Of a stretch of 64,000 nt of DNA, positions 1-9,586 are shown one piece after another; position 1 is the stretch's first letter, and every line of letters begins with the position of its first letter. The notes beneath the pieces were generated by a model. That model saw only the letters and a program-made list of their open reading frames with translations. It searched no databases and was not told the DNA's origin. Location of the stretch: the NCBI RefSeq assembly GCF_002135345.1, contig NZ_NEGI01000008.1, positions 62,001 through 126,000 of the forward strand, in the 5' to 3' direction. The stretch comes from Acinetobacter sp. ANC 4648 (lineage in GTDB: Bacteria; Pseudomonadota; Gammaproteobacteria; Pseudomonadales; Moraxellaceae). A program made the position numbers and the translations under genes.

Positions 1-963
1 CCTCATTTTTCGTTATTGCTGAAGTCCTTAATTTCACAATATTTTGATAAAAATCAGATTAGTGTGATTCTAGGTGATGCACTCATTGCTAGTGAATTTA
101 CGCAGTTACCATTCGATCATTTGCTATATACGGGGTCGACCAATATTGGTAAGAAGGTGATGGCTGCTGCTGCAAATAATTTAACACCAGTCACATTAGA
201 GTTGGGTGGAAAATCTCCCGCGATTGTCTGTTCTAACAGCAACATTCACGATGCAGCAGAAAAAATTGCTTATGGTAAGCAGGTTAATGCAGGGCAAACT
301 TGTGTTGCACCAGACTACGTTTTTATTCATAAAGATAAAGTTACTGAATTTGTTACGCATTATACAAATACGATTCAAGCATTTTATTCGAATACAGTGA
401 ATAATTCTGATTACACTGCAATCATCAACCATATTCAAAATAATCGATTACGGCATTATATTGAGGATGCAAAATCTAAAGGTGCCACGGTTACTTCAAT
501 CCTTCCTGAAGGAGCCAAAATTTATGTAGAACCAACCTTAATACAGAATGTTGATGATTCTATGCTCATTATGCAAAATGAAATATTTGGCCCCATTTTA
601 CCGATTATTACATTTGATGATTTGAATCAAGCTATTGATTATATAAATAATAGACCACGGCCATTAGCATTATATTTATTTAGTAATAACAGCAATGATC
701 AAAATAAAGTCATACATGAGACACACAGCGGAGGAATGTGTATCAATGAAACTGTTCTACATGTGGGTGTCGATTCATTACCATTTGGTGGGATTGGCGG
801 TTCAGGTATGGGGCATTATCATGGTTATGAAGGTTTTATAACCTTTTCCAAAGTGAAATCTGTTTATAAAAAATCATTTATTAATTTAATGAAGTTTTTA
901 TATCCTCCTTATAGTCAAAATACTTTTTTTTATCAAATTTTGAAAAAACTTTTTATTAAATAA
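1..963 (+). CDS. Aldehyde dehydrogenase, 3' part (coniferyl-aldehyde type)
   Basis: NAD(P)-dependent oxidation of an aldehyde to the acid. The frame is open to the left edge, so the gene starts outside the window; about 320 of the usual 470 or so residues are present. Visible family signatures are the ELGGKSPAIV motif with its catalytic Glu, the catalytic cysteine in NAGQTCVAPDY, and the NEIFGPILPI segment. The APDY after the cysteine and the C-terminal PYSQ region resemble the coniferyl aldehyde dehydrogenase subgroup. The substrate is an inference. The gene ends in an AT-rich gap before kdp and does not appear to share an operon with it. Confidence 0.85.
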   Translation, partial: PHFSLLLKSLISQYFDKNQISVILGDALIASEFTQLPFDHLLYTGSTNIGKKVMAAAANNLTPVTLELGGKSPAIVCSNSNIHDAAEKIAYGKQVNAGQTCVAPDYVFIHKDKVTEFVTHYTNTIQAFYSNTVNNSDYTAIINHIQNNRLRHYIEDAKSKGATVTSILPEGAKIYVEPTLIQNVDDSMLIMQNEIFGPILPIITFDDLNQAIDYINNRPRPLALYLFSNNSNDQNKVIHETHSGGMCINETVLHVGVDSLPFGGIGGSGMGHYHGYEGFITFSKVKSVYKKSFINLMKFLYPPYSQNTFFYQILKKLFIK

Positions 964-1351
964 AATTTTTATAGATACACTTATTCTAAAAATATGAGTG
1001 TTTGAATTCTAAATTTTATTCAATGACTTATAACCTAAAGCGTAACAAAGATACTTTAGGTTGTTGAGTTATTTTTGAAATATAAATATTTGATTTAAAT
1101 ACTTAGGTTTTAGTGATATTGAGGAAAATTTTACGTAAATTTTACGGCAAATATATATCCTGAAATAGAGAGTTTACGCTGTTATTTTTCATACTAGGTT
1201 GTGGAATATCCCCGATGTTTAGGATGAAAACGATGGTTGCTAAATTCATAGCTCATCAACAAGTAAAGCATCACTTCTCATGCTTACAGCACAATCTATC
1301 TAAAAATATAATACAGCTGAACATGAGCATTTTTTCAACAGGAGAAATGCC
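964..1351. other. Intergenic region upstream of kdpA
   Basis: This 388-base AT-rich gap holds no convincing gene. It contains the kdp promoter region with a direct repeat listed separately. I looked for a kdpF peptide (short and very hydrophobic) between 1200 and 1351 and did not find one; the only short frame there, from about 1230, is not hydrophobic. Confidence 0.6.
1128..1146 (+). promoter_or_regulatory. Putative KdpE operator: direct repeat ATTTTACG, 11-bp period
   Basis: Two exact copies of ATTTTACG start at 1128 and 1139. An 11-bp direct repeat is the usual geometry for OmpR/PhoB-family regulators such as KdpE. It lies about 205 bases before kdpA. Assignment to KdpE is inferred from position only. 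Confidence 0.45.
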
Positions 1352-3088
1352 ATGTTAGAGCTAATCTGTCTTTTACTGATTGTCACTCTTTTGGCTTTTC
1401 CTCTTGGAAAATATCTTGCGACAATTATGCAAAACCGTGAGATGAAAATTGATCCTCTATTTAATTGGCTTGAGAGACCGATTTATGCAGTTTTGGGTAC
1501 ACATCCGAAACAAGGGATGAACGTTAAAACCTACATACTGAGTTTTATATTCAGCTGCATGGTCATTGGTTTGATAGTTTGGGGCCTATTTATGGTGCAA
1601 GCTGGGTTGCCTTTAAATCCCAATAATGCACCCAATATGTCGTGGGATCTGGCTTTACATACCATGATTTCATTCTTGACCAATACCAATCAGCAGCATT
1701 ATTCAGGTCAAGCACAACTATCTTACTTATCTCAAATGGTTGGTATTGTCGGTCTGCAAGTTATTACCCCAATGATGGGTTTAGCCATGGTAGTGGTGAC
1801 CATTCGTGTTTTATTCTTTGATCAATCCAATGCGCAGTCAGCGATTGAGTCGAACACACCTGAACAAAATCTTTCTAATAAAATTCAAATAATTAATGTC
1901 GGAAATTATTGGGCAGATGTGATTCGTCCAACCTTTCGCTTTTTATTACCGCTCTGTCTTATTTGGGCATTATTTTTAAATAGCCAAGGCGTACCTTCAA
2001 CGTTCCAAGGTGGGCCGGAAGTCCAAGTTATAGATCAAACCACCGAATTAAAAACTCAGAAAATTCCACTTGGCCCAGTTGCACCAATGGTTGCTATTAA
2101 GCAATTGGGTAGTAATGGTGGTGGATGGTATGGGCCGAATAGTGCTGTACCTTTAGAAAATCCAACACCATTGTCTAATTTTATGGAAATGCTGGGAATT
2201 TTACTCATTCCTATTTCTGTCATTTTTATGCTGGGTTTTTTTACGAAACGTCCAAAATTTGCAGCCTTTGTTTTTGGTTCAATGCTTTTAATGTCAGTTA
2301 TTTCAGCTTCCAGTGCAATTTGGTCTGAAAGTCTTTCGCAAACCGCATCGCAAGTTTCAGTGATGGAAGGCAAAGAAATGCGTTTTGGTGAAGCATCTTC
2401 GGCACTGTGGTTGGCACTTACCACGCAAGTCAATAATGGCTCAGTCAATATGATGCACGATTCTGCTGCACCATTAACAGGATTAATTGCACTGTCGAAT
2501 ATGCTGATTAATGCCATTTGGGGTGGTATTGGTTGTGGTTTGCAACAATTTATCATTTATTTATTCTTAGCTGTGTTTATTGCAGGATTAATGACTGGAC
2601 GTACGCCTGAACTTTTTGGTCGAAAAATTGAAGCTGGAGAAATTAAGTTACTTGCTATCGTGATTCTGATTCAGCCAATTGTAATTTTAGGATTAACCTC
2701 AATTACATTGTTTTTCCCTGGTTTAACGGGAAATAGTAACCCTGCATATCATGGGGTTTCTCAAGTTTTATATGAATATGTATCTGCATTTGCCAATAAT
2801 GGCTCAGGTTTTGAAGGTCTGGCAGACAATACCGTTTGGTGGAATGTCACCTGTAGTATTGCACTCATTTTAGGACGATTCCCAACGCTGATTATTCCTC
2901 TGATTATTGCCACTCGTTTGGCGGCTAAACGCCAAGCACCTGAAAGCAACGGTAGTTTAAAAGTTGAAACCCCAACTTTTGCTTTAACGCTCATTGCTAT
3001 CGTGGTGATGTTGACCTTATTGCAGTTTATGCCTGTCTTGGTATTAGGGCCAATCGCTGATCATCTCTTATTGGTTCAGGTGGAGTAA
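1352..3088 (+). CDS. kdpA: Potassium-transporting ATPase subunit A
   Basis: K+-binding and channel subunit of the inner-membrane KdpFABC pump, used for scavenging K+ at low external concentration. The protein has 578 residues (E. coli 557) with about ten hydrophobic segments. The four pore-loop motifs are visible: NTNQQ near residue 110, GSNGGGWYGPNS near 253, NNGSVN near 360 and NNGSGFEG near 482. The start follows a good AGGAGA site seven bases upstream. kdpB begins five bases after the stop, so this is the first gene of kdpABC. No kdpF was recognised. Confidence 0.97.
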   Translation: MLELICLLLIVTLLAFPLGKYLATIMQNREMKIDPLFNWLERPIYAVLGTHPKQGMNVKTYILSFIFSCMVIGLIVWGLFMVQAGLPLNPNNAPNMSWDLALHTMISFLTNTNQQHYSGQAQLSYLSQMVGIVGLQVITPMMGLAMVVVTIRVLFFDQSNAQSAIESNTPEQNLSNKIQIINVGNYWADVIRPTFRFLLPLCLIWALFLNSQGVPSTFQGGPEVQVIDQTTELKTQKIPLGPVAPMVAIKQLGSNGGGWYGPNSAVPLENPTPLSNFMEMLGILLIPISVIFMLGFFTKRPKFAAFVFGSMLLMSVISASSAIWSESLSQTASQVSVMEGKEMRFGEASSALWLALTTQVNNGSVNMMHDSAAPLTGLIALSNMLINAIWGGIGCGLQQFIIYLFLAVFIAGLMTGRTPELFGRKIEAGEIKLLAIVILIQPIVILGLTSITLFFPGLTGNSNPAYHGVSQVLYEYVSAFANNGSGFEGLADNTVWWNVTCSIALILGRFPTLIIPLIIATRLAAKRQAPESNGSLKVETPTFALTLIAIVVMLTLLQFMPVLVLGPIADHLLLVQVE

Positions 3089-3093
3089 TATTC

Positions 3094-5121
3094 ATGAATA
3101 ATCCCAAAAATTCCCAAAAAAATATTTCAACGCTTTTTCAAGCTGAAGCATGGAAAGATGCCTTTATTAAACTTTTGCCACAACATGCAATTAAAAATCC
3201 AGTTATGGCGATTGTGTGGTTAGGGACACTTATCACCTTAATCAGTACCTTATTTGGCAAAGCAAACTTTGTTTTCGGTTCGCTGGTGACCTTAATTTTA
3301 TTTATCACCGTATTGTTTGCCAATTATGCAGAAGCCATTGCAGAGGCTAAAGGGCGAGGTCAGGCTTCATCACTCAGACAAGCACGCCAAAATTTAACAG
3401 CCCGTCGTTTAATGTCTTTGGAAGATAAAGAGGGTGCTCAAGTTGCTGCGACACTTTTAAATATCAATGATCTAATTGAGGTACGGGCGGGCGAGCTCAT
3501 TCCAGCAGATGGGGAAATTATTCATGGCTTTGCAACGATTAATGAAGCAGCAGTAACAGGGGAATCCGCACCGGTACTTCGTGAAGCGGGAACAGACCGT
3601 TCTGGAGTCATTGCTGGAACGAAGGTTTTAACGGATCGTATTATTGTTCAGGTGACCGCAGAATCTGGGCATAGCTTTTTAGATCGAATGATTGCTTTAG
3701 TTGAGGGTTCAAATCGTCAAAAAACACCCAATGAGATTGCGCTGGGTATATTACTGACAGTGATGACTGTGACCTTTATTATTGTGGTCTGTAGTTTACC
3801 AATTATTGGTCATTTTCTAAATATTTCGATGAATCCCATTCTTTTAGTTGCCTTATTGGTATGTCTTATTCCAACTACCATTGGTGGGTTATTACCAGCG
3901 ATTGGGATTGCAGGGATGAACCGCGCCTTAAAAGCCAATGTGATTGCCAAATCAGGTAAAGCTGTCGAAATTGCAGGGGATATTGACGTCCTTTTACTCG
4001 ATAAAACTGGAACAATTACCTATGGTGATCGTCAAGCAACCGTATTTTATCCACTTACAGGGGTTTCTGAATCTGAACTGCGTCAAGCAGCAGTCTTAAC
4101 GTCGCTGGCAGATCCTACGCCTGAAGGAAAATCAGTCGTTGCTCTGGCTAAAGAACTGGGTGAAAAAATCATTGATCCAGAACAGGCAGAATTCATTCCT
4201 TTTAATGCATCGACACGTATTTCTGGGATAAATTTGGCAGATGGGCAACAAATTCGTAAAGGGGCATTAGATGCAATTTTAAAATTTACATCACAAGAAA
4301 TTTCTCACCACAGCGAACTTAAAACGCATGTCGAGCAAGTTGCATCAAAAGGTGCGACACCACTTGTCGTTGCATGCGGACAAAATCTATTGGGAGTAAT
4401 TGAACTTTCAGATGTCATTAAATCAGGGATTAAAGAAAAGTTTGCTCGTTTACGTGAAATGGGGATTAAAACCGTGATGGTGACAGGGGACAATCCACTC
4501 ACTGCTGCTGCCATTGCTGCCGAAGCGGGTGTTGATGATTATATTGCAGAAGCCAGACCTGAAGATAAGCTAAATTGTATTCGTAATGAGCAAAATAAAG
4601 GTCATCTGGTAGCAATGGTCGGTGATGGTACCAATGATGCACCTGCACTTGCACAGGCAGATATTGGTTTGGCCATGAATTCAGGTACACAAGCAGCCAA
4701 AGAAGCCGGCAATATGGTGGATTTAGATTCAGATCCGACCAAATTATTGGCTGTGGTTGAAATTGGTAAACAACAACTGATTACTCGTGGCGCATTAACG
4801 ACTTTCTCTTTAGCGAATGATATTTCAAAATATTTTGCGATATTACCTGCACTTTTTGTTGCCGCCATTCCACAAATGCATGTGTTAAATGTCATGCAAT
4901 TGGGAAGTCCTGAAACTGCGATTCTTTCGGCACTCATTTTCAATGCCATTATTATTCCACTACTCATTCCAATTGCTTTACGTGGAGTAAAATTTAAACC
5001 TTCAACATCAACACAATTATTACGTCGTAACATGATGATTTATGGGGTAGGTGGAGTGTTATTGCCATTTTTTGCAATTAAAGCAATTGATCTTGTTATT
5101 AATCACGTTTTAGTCTTGTAA
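3094..5121 (+). CDS. kdpB: Potassium-transporting P-type ATPase subunit B
   Basis: Catalytic subunit of the Kdp pump; ATP hydrolysis drives K+ uptake through KdpA. It has 675 residues. P-type ATPase landmarks are the TGES actuator motif near residue 155, DKTGTIT with the phosphorylated Asp at 303, and GDGTNDAPALAQAD near 509. Hydrophobic segments occur at about 35-80, 215-275 and 585-670. A GGTGGAG site precedes the ATG. kdpC follows directly after the stop. Confidence 0.97.
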   Translation: MNNPKNSQKNISTLFQAEAWKDAFIKLLPQHAIKNPVMAIVWLGTLITLISTLFGKANFVFGSLVTLILFITVLFANYAEAIAEAKGRGQASSLRQARQNLTARRLMSLEDKEGAQVAATLLNINDLIEVRAGELIPADGEIIHGFATINEAAVTGESAPVLREAGTDRSGVIAGTKVLTDRIIVQVTAESGHSFLDRMIALVEGSNRQKTPNEIALGILLTVMTVTFIIVVCSLPIIGHFLNISMNPILLVALLVCLIPTTIGGLLPAIGIAGMNRALKANVIAKSGKAVEIAGDIDVLLLDKTGTITYGDRQATVFYPLTGVSESELRQAAVLTSLADPTPEGKSVVALAKELGEKIIDPEQAEFIPFNASTRISGINLADGQQIRKGALDAILKFTSQEISHHSELKTHVEQVASKGATPLVVACGQNLLGVIELSDVIKSGIKEKFARLREMGIKTVMVTGDNPLTAAAIAAEAGVDDYIAEARPEDKLNCIRNEQNKGHLVAMVGDGTNDAPALAQADIGLAMNSGTQAAKEAGNMVDLDSDPTKLLAVVEIGKQQLITRGALTTFSLANDISKYFAILPALFVAAIPQMHVLNVMQLGSPETAILSALIFNAIIIPLLIPIALRGVKFKPSTSTQLLRRNMMIYGVGGVLLPFFAIKAIDLVINHVLVL

Positions 5122-5131
5122 GGTGATGAAC

Positions 5132-5737
5132 ATGAATACAGTAAATGCAGAACAGTTAGTACAACCTTCCTATACTTCAATCATCCGTGCTTCGATTGGA
5201 TTAAGCGTCATAAGTTTAGGATTATGTGGTTTTTTATATAGTTCAGTCGCTACGGGTCTAGGGCAATTGATATTTCCCGACCAAGCCAGTGGCAGTATGA
5301 TTGAGTTAGATGGAAAAATTTTAGGTTCAAGTCTAGTGGCTCAAACTTTTCAGGATCCTCAATATTTTCAAGCTCGGCCTTCGGTAGCTCATTATGATCC
5401 AATGGCGATGGCTGGAAGTAACATGGCAAGAACCAATCCTGAATTGACTAAAATCATTGCACAACGCATTGCAGATATTGAAGCCAAGGATCATGTGAGT
5501 CCTAAGCAAATTCCAAGTGATTTGGTGACTGCCTCAGGCAGTGGTATAGATCCTGAAATTAGTATTCAAGCTGCGATGATTCAAGTGAAACGTGTCGCCT
5601 TACAAAGGCATTTAACTGATCAACAAGTGATTAAACTGATTCAAGAACAGACATTAAAACCAACTTTGGGCTTTTTAGGGCAAGAACGGATTAATGTTTT
5701 GGAGTTAAATTTAGCTTTGGATCAGATGAAAAAATAG
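5132..5737 (+). CDS. kdpC: Potassium-transporting ATPase subunit C
   Basis: Single-span periplasmic subunit that assists K+ binding and stabilises KdpABC. One N-terminal membrane segment is followed by a soluble domain with the family's GSSLVAQ, QYFQARPS and SGSGIDPEISI motifs. In-frame GTG at 5123 and ATG at 5126 also exist, but AAGGTG at 5121-5125 sits correctly as ribosome binding site for the ATG at 5132, so I choose that start. The gene closes the kdpABC operon. Confidence 0.95.
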   Translation: MNTVNAEQLVQPSYTSIIRASIGLSVISLGLCGFLYSSVATGLGQLIFPDQASGSMIELDGKILGSSLVAQTFQDPQYFQARPSVAHYDPMAMAGSNMARTNPELTKIIAQRIADIEAKDHVSPKQIPSDLVTASGSGIDPEISIQAAMIQVKRVALQRHLTDQQVIKLIQEQTLKPTLGFLGQERINVLELNLALDQMKK

Positions 5738-5778
5738 GATTTTGATATCCATAGACTGTCCGATATATAATTTTTTAT

Positions 5779-5836
5779 TATGAGCTGCTGTCATAAAGTT
5801 TAATGGTGGCAGCTCATAGGTTATTTTTTCGAATAA
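5779..5836 (+). terminator. Probable terminator after kdpABC
   Basis: TATGAGCTGC pairs perfectly with GCAGCTCATA (5779-5788 with 5819-5828) around a 30-base loop, followed by GGTTATTTTTT. The loop is long, so confidence is moderate. It suggests that kdpDE is transcribed separately, consistent with the 312-base gap before kdpD. Confidence 0.5.
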
Positions 5837-6049
5837 AGTACTCTAGAACCAAAATTATGAAAACAGCATTAGATATAAAATATCAGTATGTCTTCATATT
5901 TATTGATTTAATTACTGCAACATGATGAACCAGATTTTGAAATATATTTTCCCTAGACCGTTTCAGTTTTGCGCTAGGAATTTTATGAATAGAGTGAATA
6001 AAAGAATGATCTACCAGATGACTTTTTCCTATTTTAAAAAGATAGATTT

Positions 6050-8710
6050 ATGACTGAAAATCGAAATAATAAAGTAGATGCTTTACTGCAACATGCACAA
6101 CGCTATCAGTCAGGGCGATTAACCATTTTTTTAGGTGCGGCCCCTGGGGTAGGAAAAACCTATGCGATGTTAGTTCGCGCCCGTGATTTATTTCAGCAAG
6201 GGCAAAATATTATTATTGCTTATATCGAAACACATGGTCGCTTAGAAACTGAAAAACTGATTGAAGGATTACCTTTAATTCCACGAAAAATAATGCAATA
6301 CCAAGGGCATTCTCTTGAAGAAATGGATTTGGATGCAGTTCTTTACCAGAAACCTGACATTGTATTGGTAGATGAGTTTGCGCATAGCAACATACCTAAA
6401 AGTCGGCATGAAAAACGCTGGCAAGATATCAATGAATTACTTGATGCTGGTATCGATGTTTTTACCACCATGAATATTCAGCATCTAGAAAGTTTAAATG
6501 ATGTGATTTATCAGATTACAGGTATTCGAGTCAAAGAAACCGTGCCAGATCGAGTCTTTGACCGAATTCGCGATATTCGTTTAATTGACTTGCCTGTGAA
6601 TGAACTTTTAGAACGATTAAATCAGGGTAAAGTTTATATTCCTGAACAAATACAACATGCGCTACAAGGCTTTTTCAATGCTTCCAATTTGACGGCTTTA
6701 CGTGAGCTGGCAATGCAAACAGTTGCAAGTCATGTCGATAGTGATGTCCGGGAAAACTTTGCTTTACATGGGCTAATACCTATTCCACTCAAAAATCATA
6801 TTTTGATTATGCTGGATGGATTAGGACAATCTGAAGCCTTGGTTCGGGCAGGTTGTCGGATTGCCGAAAATCGGTTAGCCGCTTGGACGGTCGTGGTGTT
6901 TATGGATGAACATCAAAACCAGCATAAAAAATTAGATGCTCAAAGTAGAGAAATCGAACGGGCGCTCAATCTCAGTCGTCAACTGGGTGGAATGACTGAA
7001 ATTTTATATGGCCAACAACACACTAAAATTTTATCTGAATTTGCATTGGAACGCGGCATTTCAACCTTAGTCGTGGCACAAACCCAACAGAAACAACATC
7101 GGTTTAGCTTAAAACCAAATTTGATTAAACAAATATTACAACATCATCCAAATTTCGAACTCAGTATTGTTCCGATTCAATCAGAAATCAGGCACGTTCA
7201 ACATAGTTTTCCCAAAAATCTATTTTTAAGTCTAAAAGAGTCTATTTTTGTTTTATTAACGACAATTATTAGTATTGTGATCGCAAGTCTTGGAGAAAAA
7301 CTGCTTGGCATTGAAGAGCTTTCGGTTGTTTTTATCACAGCGGTGGTTTTTGTTGCATCAAAAACACGAATGACAGCAGCAGTATGTTCAGCCATCATTT
7401 TTTTTCTGGCTTATAATTTTTTCTTTATTATACCTAAATATACCTTACAAATTTCAGCACATCAGGGTGTGATTACGGTTGTGGCTTTTTTAGCTGCTGC
7501 ACTGATTGCCAGTCGTTTGGCTTCTCGATTACGAGAACAAGTCACGGCGTTAAAAGCTGCGAATAGTTATAATAGTATTATGCAAGATTTAGGACAAAAA
7601 CTCTCTATTGCCGCAAATTTAGAACAAATGCATGTGATTGCAAAGAAAAGTTTAGAGCAAAATTTAAAGGCAGAAATTTTATTCTATATTCCAAATCAAG
7701 AGGCGCTTGTCAATGATTCAAATCATTTACAACTTTCAGAGAAAGAAAAAATATCAGCCGAATGGACGATCGCTAATCATCAACCGTCAGGTCGTTTCAC
7801 GCAAACTCTGACTGAAAATGAATGGTGGTTTTTACCACTTTTGGCATCTAAATTATGTTTAGGTGTCATTGGCGTAAAATTTAACTATGAAATAAAGAAT
7901 CTTAGTGTTGAACAAAAACGCTTAACTGAAACTATGATTGAGTATATTGCTCAAGCAATTTCAAGGGCTAAGCTTACTAAAGAATTAGAAATTGCCAATG
8001 TCACATCTGAAACAGAGAAATTACGTTCTGCGTTATTATCATCCGTGTCACACGACTTACGTTCACCTTTAGCATCAATTATTGGTGCTGCAGAGACTTT
8101 GAGTAATTATCGACACTCTATGGATGAAGCTGATCAAAATAGTTTACTTGAGGCTATCCAATTGGAAGGTGAGCGTTTAGATCGTTATATCCAGAATCTA
8201 TTAGATATGACACGTTTGGGTCATGAAGGCTTAAGCTTAAAACGCGATTGGATTGGGATGGATGAGTTAGTCGGCTCCGCAGTACGCAGGTTAAATCGAT
8301 ATTTACCAAAAGTCGATGTACATATTGTGATGCCTGAAGCCACAATTAGTTTATTCGTACATGCTGCATTAATTGAACAAGCAATTTTTAATGTTTTAGA
8401 AAATGCGGCAAAGTTTTCACCCGAAGATGAAGTAGTTGAAATTGAAGTCAAAAAAATTGATGATACACAGGTTCAAATTACCATTAGTGATCAAGGCCTA
8501 GGCATACCAGAAGATGAGCGTAATCGAATCTTTGATATGTTTTACACGATGCAGCGCGGTGATCGTGGACAATATGGTACTGGTTTAGGTTTAACCATTG
8601 TTAAAGCGATTATTGGGGCTCATATGGGGCAAATTTCAGCAACTTCTGCAAAAAATAATCGTGGAACATGTATTCGCATCTTGCTTCCTATACAGCAAAT
8701 TATGGCATAA
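6050..8710 (+). CDS. kdpD: Osmosensitive K+ channel sensor histidine kinase
   Basis: Inner-membrane sensor kinase/phosphatase that controls KdpE in response to K+ limitation. At 886 residues it is full length. Domains in order: the KdpD N-terminal domain with Walker A GAAPGVGKTY at residues 29-38; a universal-stress-protein-like domain about 250-370; four clustered membrane segments about 395-490 (DUF4118); a GAF-like linker; the phosphoacceptor His in SSVSHDLRSPL; then the catalytic domain with NVLENAAKFS, DQGLGIPEDE and GTGLGLTIVKAI. kdpE follows after 14 bases. Confidence 0.96.
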   Translation: MTENRNNKVDALLQHAQRYQSGRLTIFLGAAPGVGKTYAMLVRARDLFQQGQNIIIAYIETHGRLETEKLIEGLPLIPRKIMQYQGHSLEEMDLDAVLYQKPDIVLVDEFAHSNIPKSRHEKRWQDINELLDAGIDVFTTMNIQHLESLNDVIYQITGIRVKETVPDRVFDRIRDIRLIDLPVNELLERLNQGKVYIPEQIQHALQGFFNASNLTALRELAMQTVASHVDSDVRENFALHGLIPIPLKNHILIMLDGLGQSEALVRAGCRIAENRLAAWTVVVFMDEHQNQHKKLDAQSREIERALNLSRQLGGMTEILYGQQHTKILSEFALERGISTLVVAQTQQKQHRFSLKPNLIKQILQHHPNFELSIVPIQSEIRHVQHSFPKNLFLSLKESIFVLLTTIISIVIASLGEKLLGIEELSVVFITAVVFVASKTRMTAAVCSAIIFFLAYNFFFIIPKYTLQISAHQGVITVVAFLAAALIASRLASRLREQVTALKAANSYNSIMQDLGQKLSIAANLEQMHVIAKKSLEQNLKAEILFYIPNQEALVNDSNHLQLSEKEKISAEWTIANHQPSGRFTQTLTENEWWFLPLLASKLCLGVIGVKFNYEIKNLSVEQKRLTETMIEYIAQAISRAKLTKELEIANVTSETEKLRSALLSSVSHDLRSPLASIIGAAETLSNYRHSMDEADQNSLLEAIQLEGERLDRYIQNLLDMTRLGHEGLSLKRDWIGMDELVGSAVRRLNRYLPKVDVHIVMPEATISLFVHAALIEQAIFNVLENAAKFSPEDEVVEIEVKKIDDTQVQITISDQGLGIPEDERNRIFDMFYTMQRGDRGQYGTGLGLTIVKAIIGAHMGQISATSAKNNRGTCIRILLPIQQIMA

Positions 8711-8724
8711 AAGAGAAATAAAGC

Positions 8725-9441
8725 ATGATGAAAAGTCTTGATATGTCGAGCAATGCTGTCAATATATTAATCATTGATGATGAAACTCAAATTCGTAAAT
8801 TTTTAGATATTGCCTTACGTGCTCAAGGATATAAGACCATTTTGGCAGAAACTGGACAACAGGGTCTAGAAACGCTTGCTTTACATGGTGCAGATTTGGT
8901 TATTTTGGACTTAGGATTGCCCGATCTAGATGGACAAGAGGTATTAAAAGAGCTACGTGTATGGTCACAAGTTCCCGTGATTATACTTTCCGTTCGTTCG
9001 AGTGAAGAAGAAAAAGTCGCACTTTTAGATGCTGGGGCAAATGACTATGTGACTAAACCGTTTAACGTGCAAGAACTCATGGCACGTATTCGAGTAATGC
9101 TAAGAAATATACCAACTCAAGTTGAATCAGCTATTTTTGATGATGGATTTCTCCGAATTAATTTTGCACAGCGTCAAGTTTTTATAGAAAATCAACTGCT
9201 GGCTTTAACGCGAAAAGAATTTCAATTATTAATGTTACTCGCGCAACATAGTGGACAACTTATTACTCAACCCCAAATTTTAAAAGAATTGTGGGGCCCA
9301 ACACATCAGGAAGATACACATTATTTACGTATTTTAGTGGCAAAATTACGCAGTAAGTTAAGTGATGATGCAATTCATCCTAAATATATTATGACGGAAT
9401 CAGGGGTAGGATTAAGGTTTATCGGTCGAATTAATGAATAA
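8725..9441 (+). CDS. kdpE: KDP operon response regulator
   Basis: OmpR-family activator of kdpABC, phosphorylated by KdpD. It has an N-terminal receiver with acidic IIDDE at 16-20, phosphoacceptor Asp62 in LDLGLPDLDG and the conserved Lys in VTKPF near 112. The C-terminal winged helix carries LTRKEFQLLMLLAQH and the YLRILVAKLRSKL recognition region. It is co-transcribed with kdpD and is likely to bind the direct repeat before kdpA. Confidence 0.96.
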   Translation: MMKSLDMSSNAVNILIIDDETQIRKFLDIALRAQGYKTILAETGQQGLETLALHGADLVILDLGLPDLDGQEVLKELRVWSQVPVIILSVRSSEEEKVALLDAGANDYVTKPFNVQELMARIRVMLRNIPTQVESAIFDDGFLRINFAQRQVFIENQLLALTRKEFQLLMLLAQHSGQLITQPQILKELWGPTHQEDTHYLRILVAKLRSKLSDDAIHPKYIMTESGVGLRFIGRINE

Positions 9442-9492
9442 CTCGCTGTACTGTTATTGTCGAGCGATTCGTCTTGTAAACTCCTGATAAAG

Positions 9493-9520
9493 AAAATGGA
9501 GCTTAAAAGCTCCATTTTTA
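9493..9520 (+). terminator. Intrinsic terminator after kdpE
   Basis: AAAATGGAGCT pairs with AGCTCCATTTT around a TAAA loop and is followed by further T residues. It is A-rich upstream and T-rich downstream, so it can act in both directions, serving kdpE (+) and the convergent lipoprotein gene (-). Confidence 0.85.
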
Positions 9521-9586
9521 ATTGAAAGTATATCTATGCTCAAATATTTTTAAGTTTTAAATGTTTATGCAACACAATCAATGCAA

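Noticed and set aside
1230..1374. Possible kdpF peptide before kdpA
   Set aside because: The short frame is not hydrophobic and overlaps the kdpA start; it lacks the single-helix pattern of KdpF.
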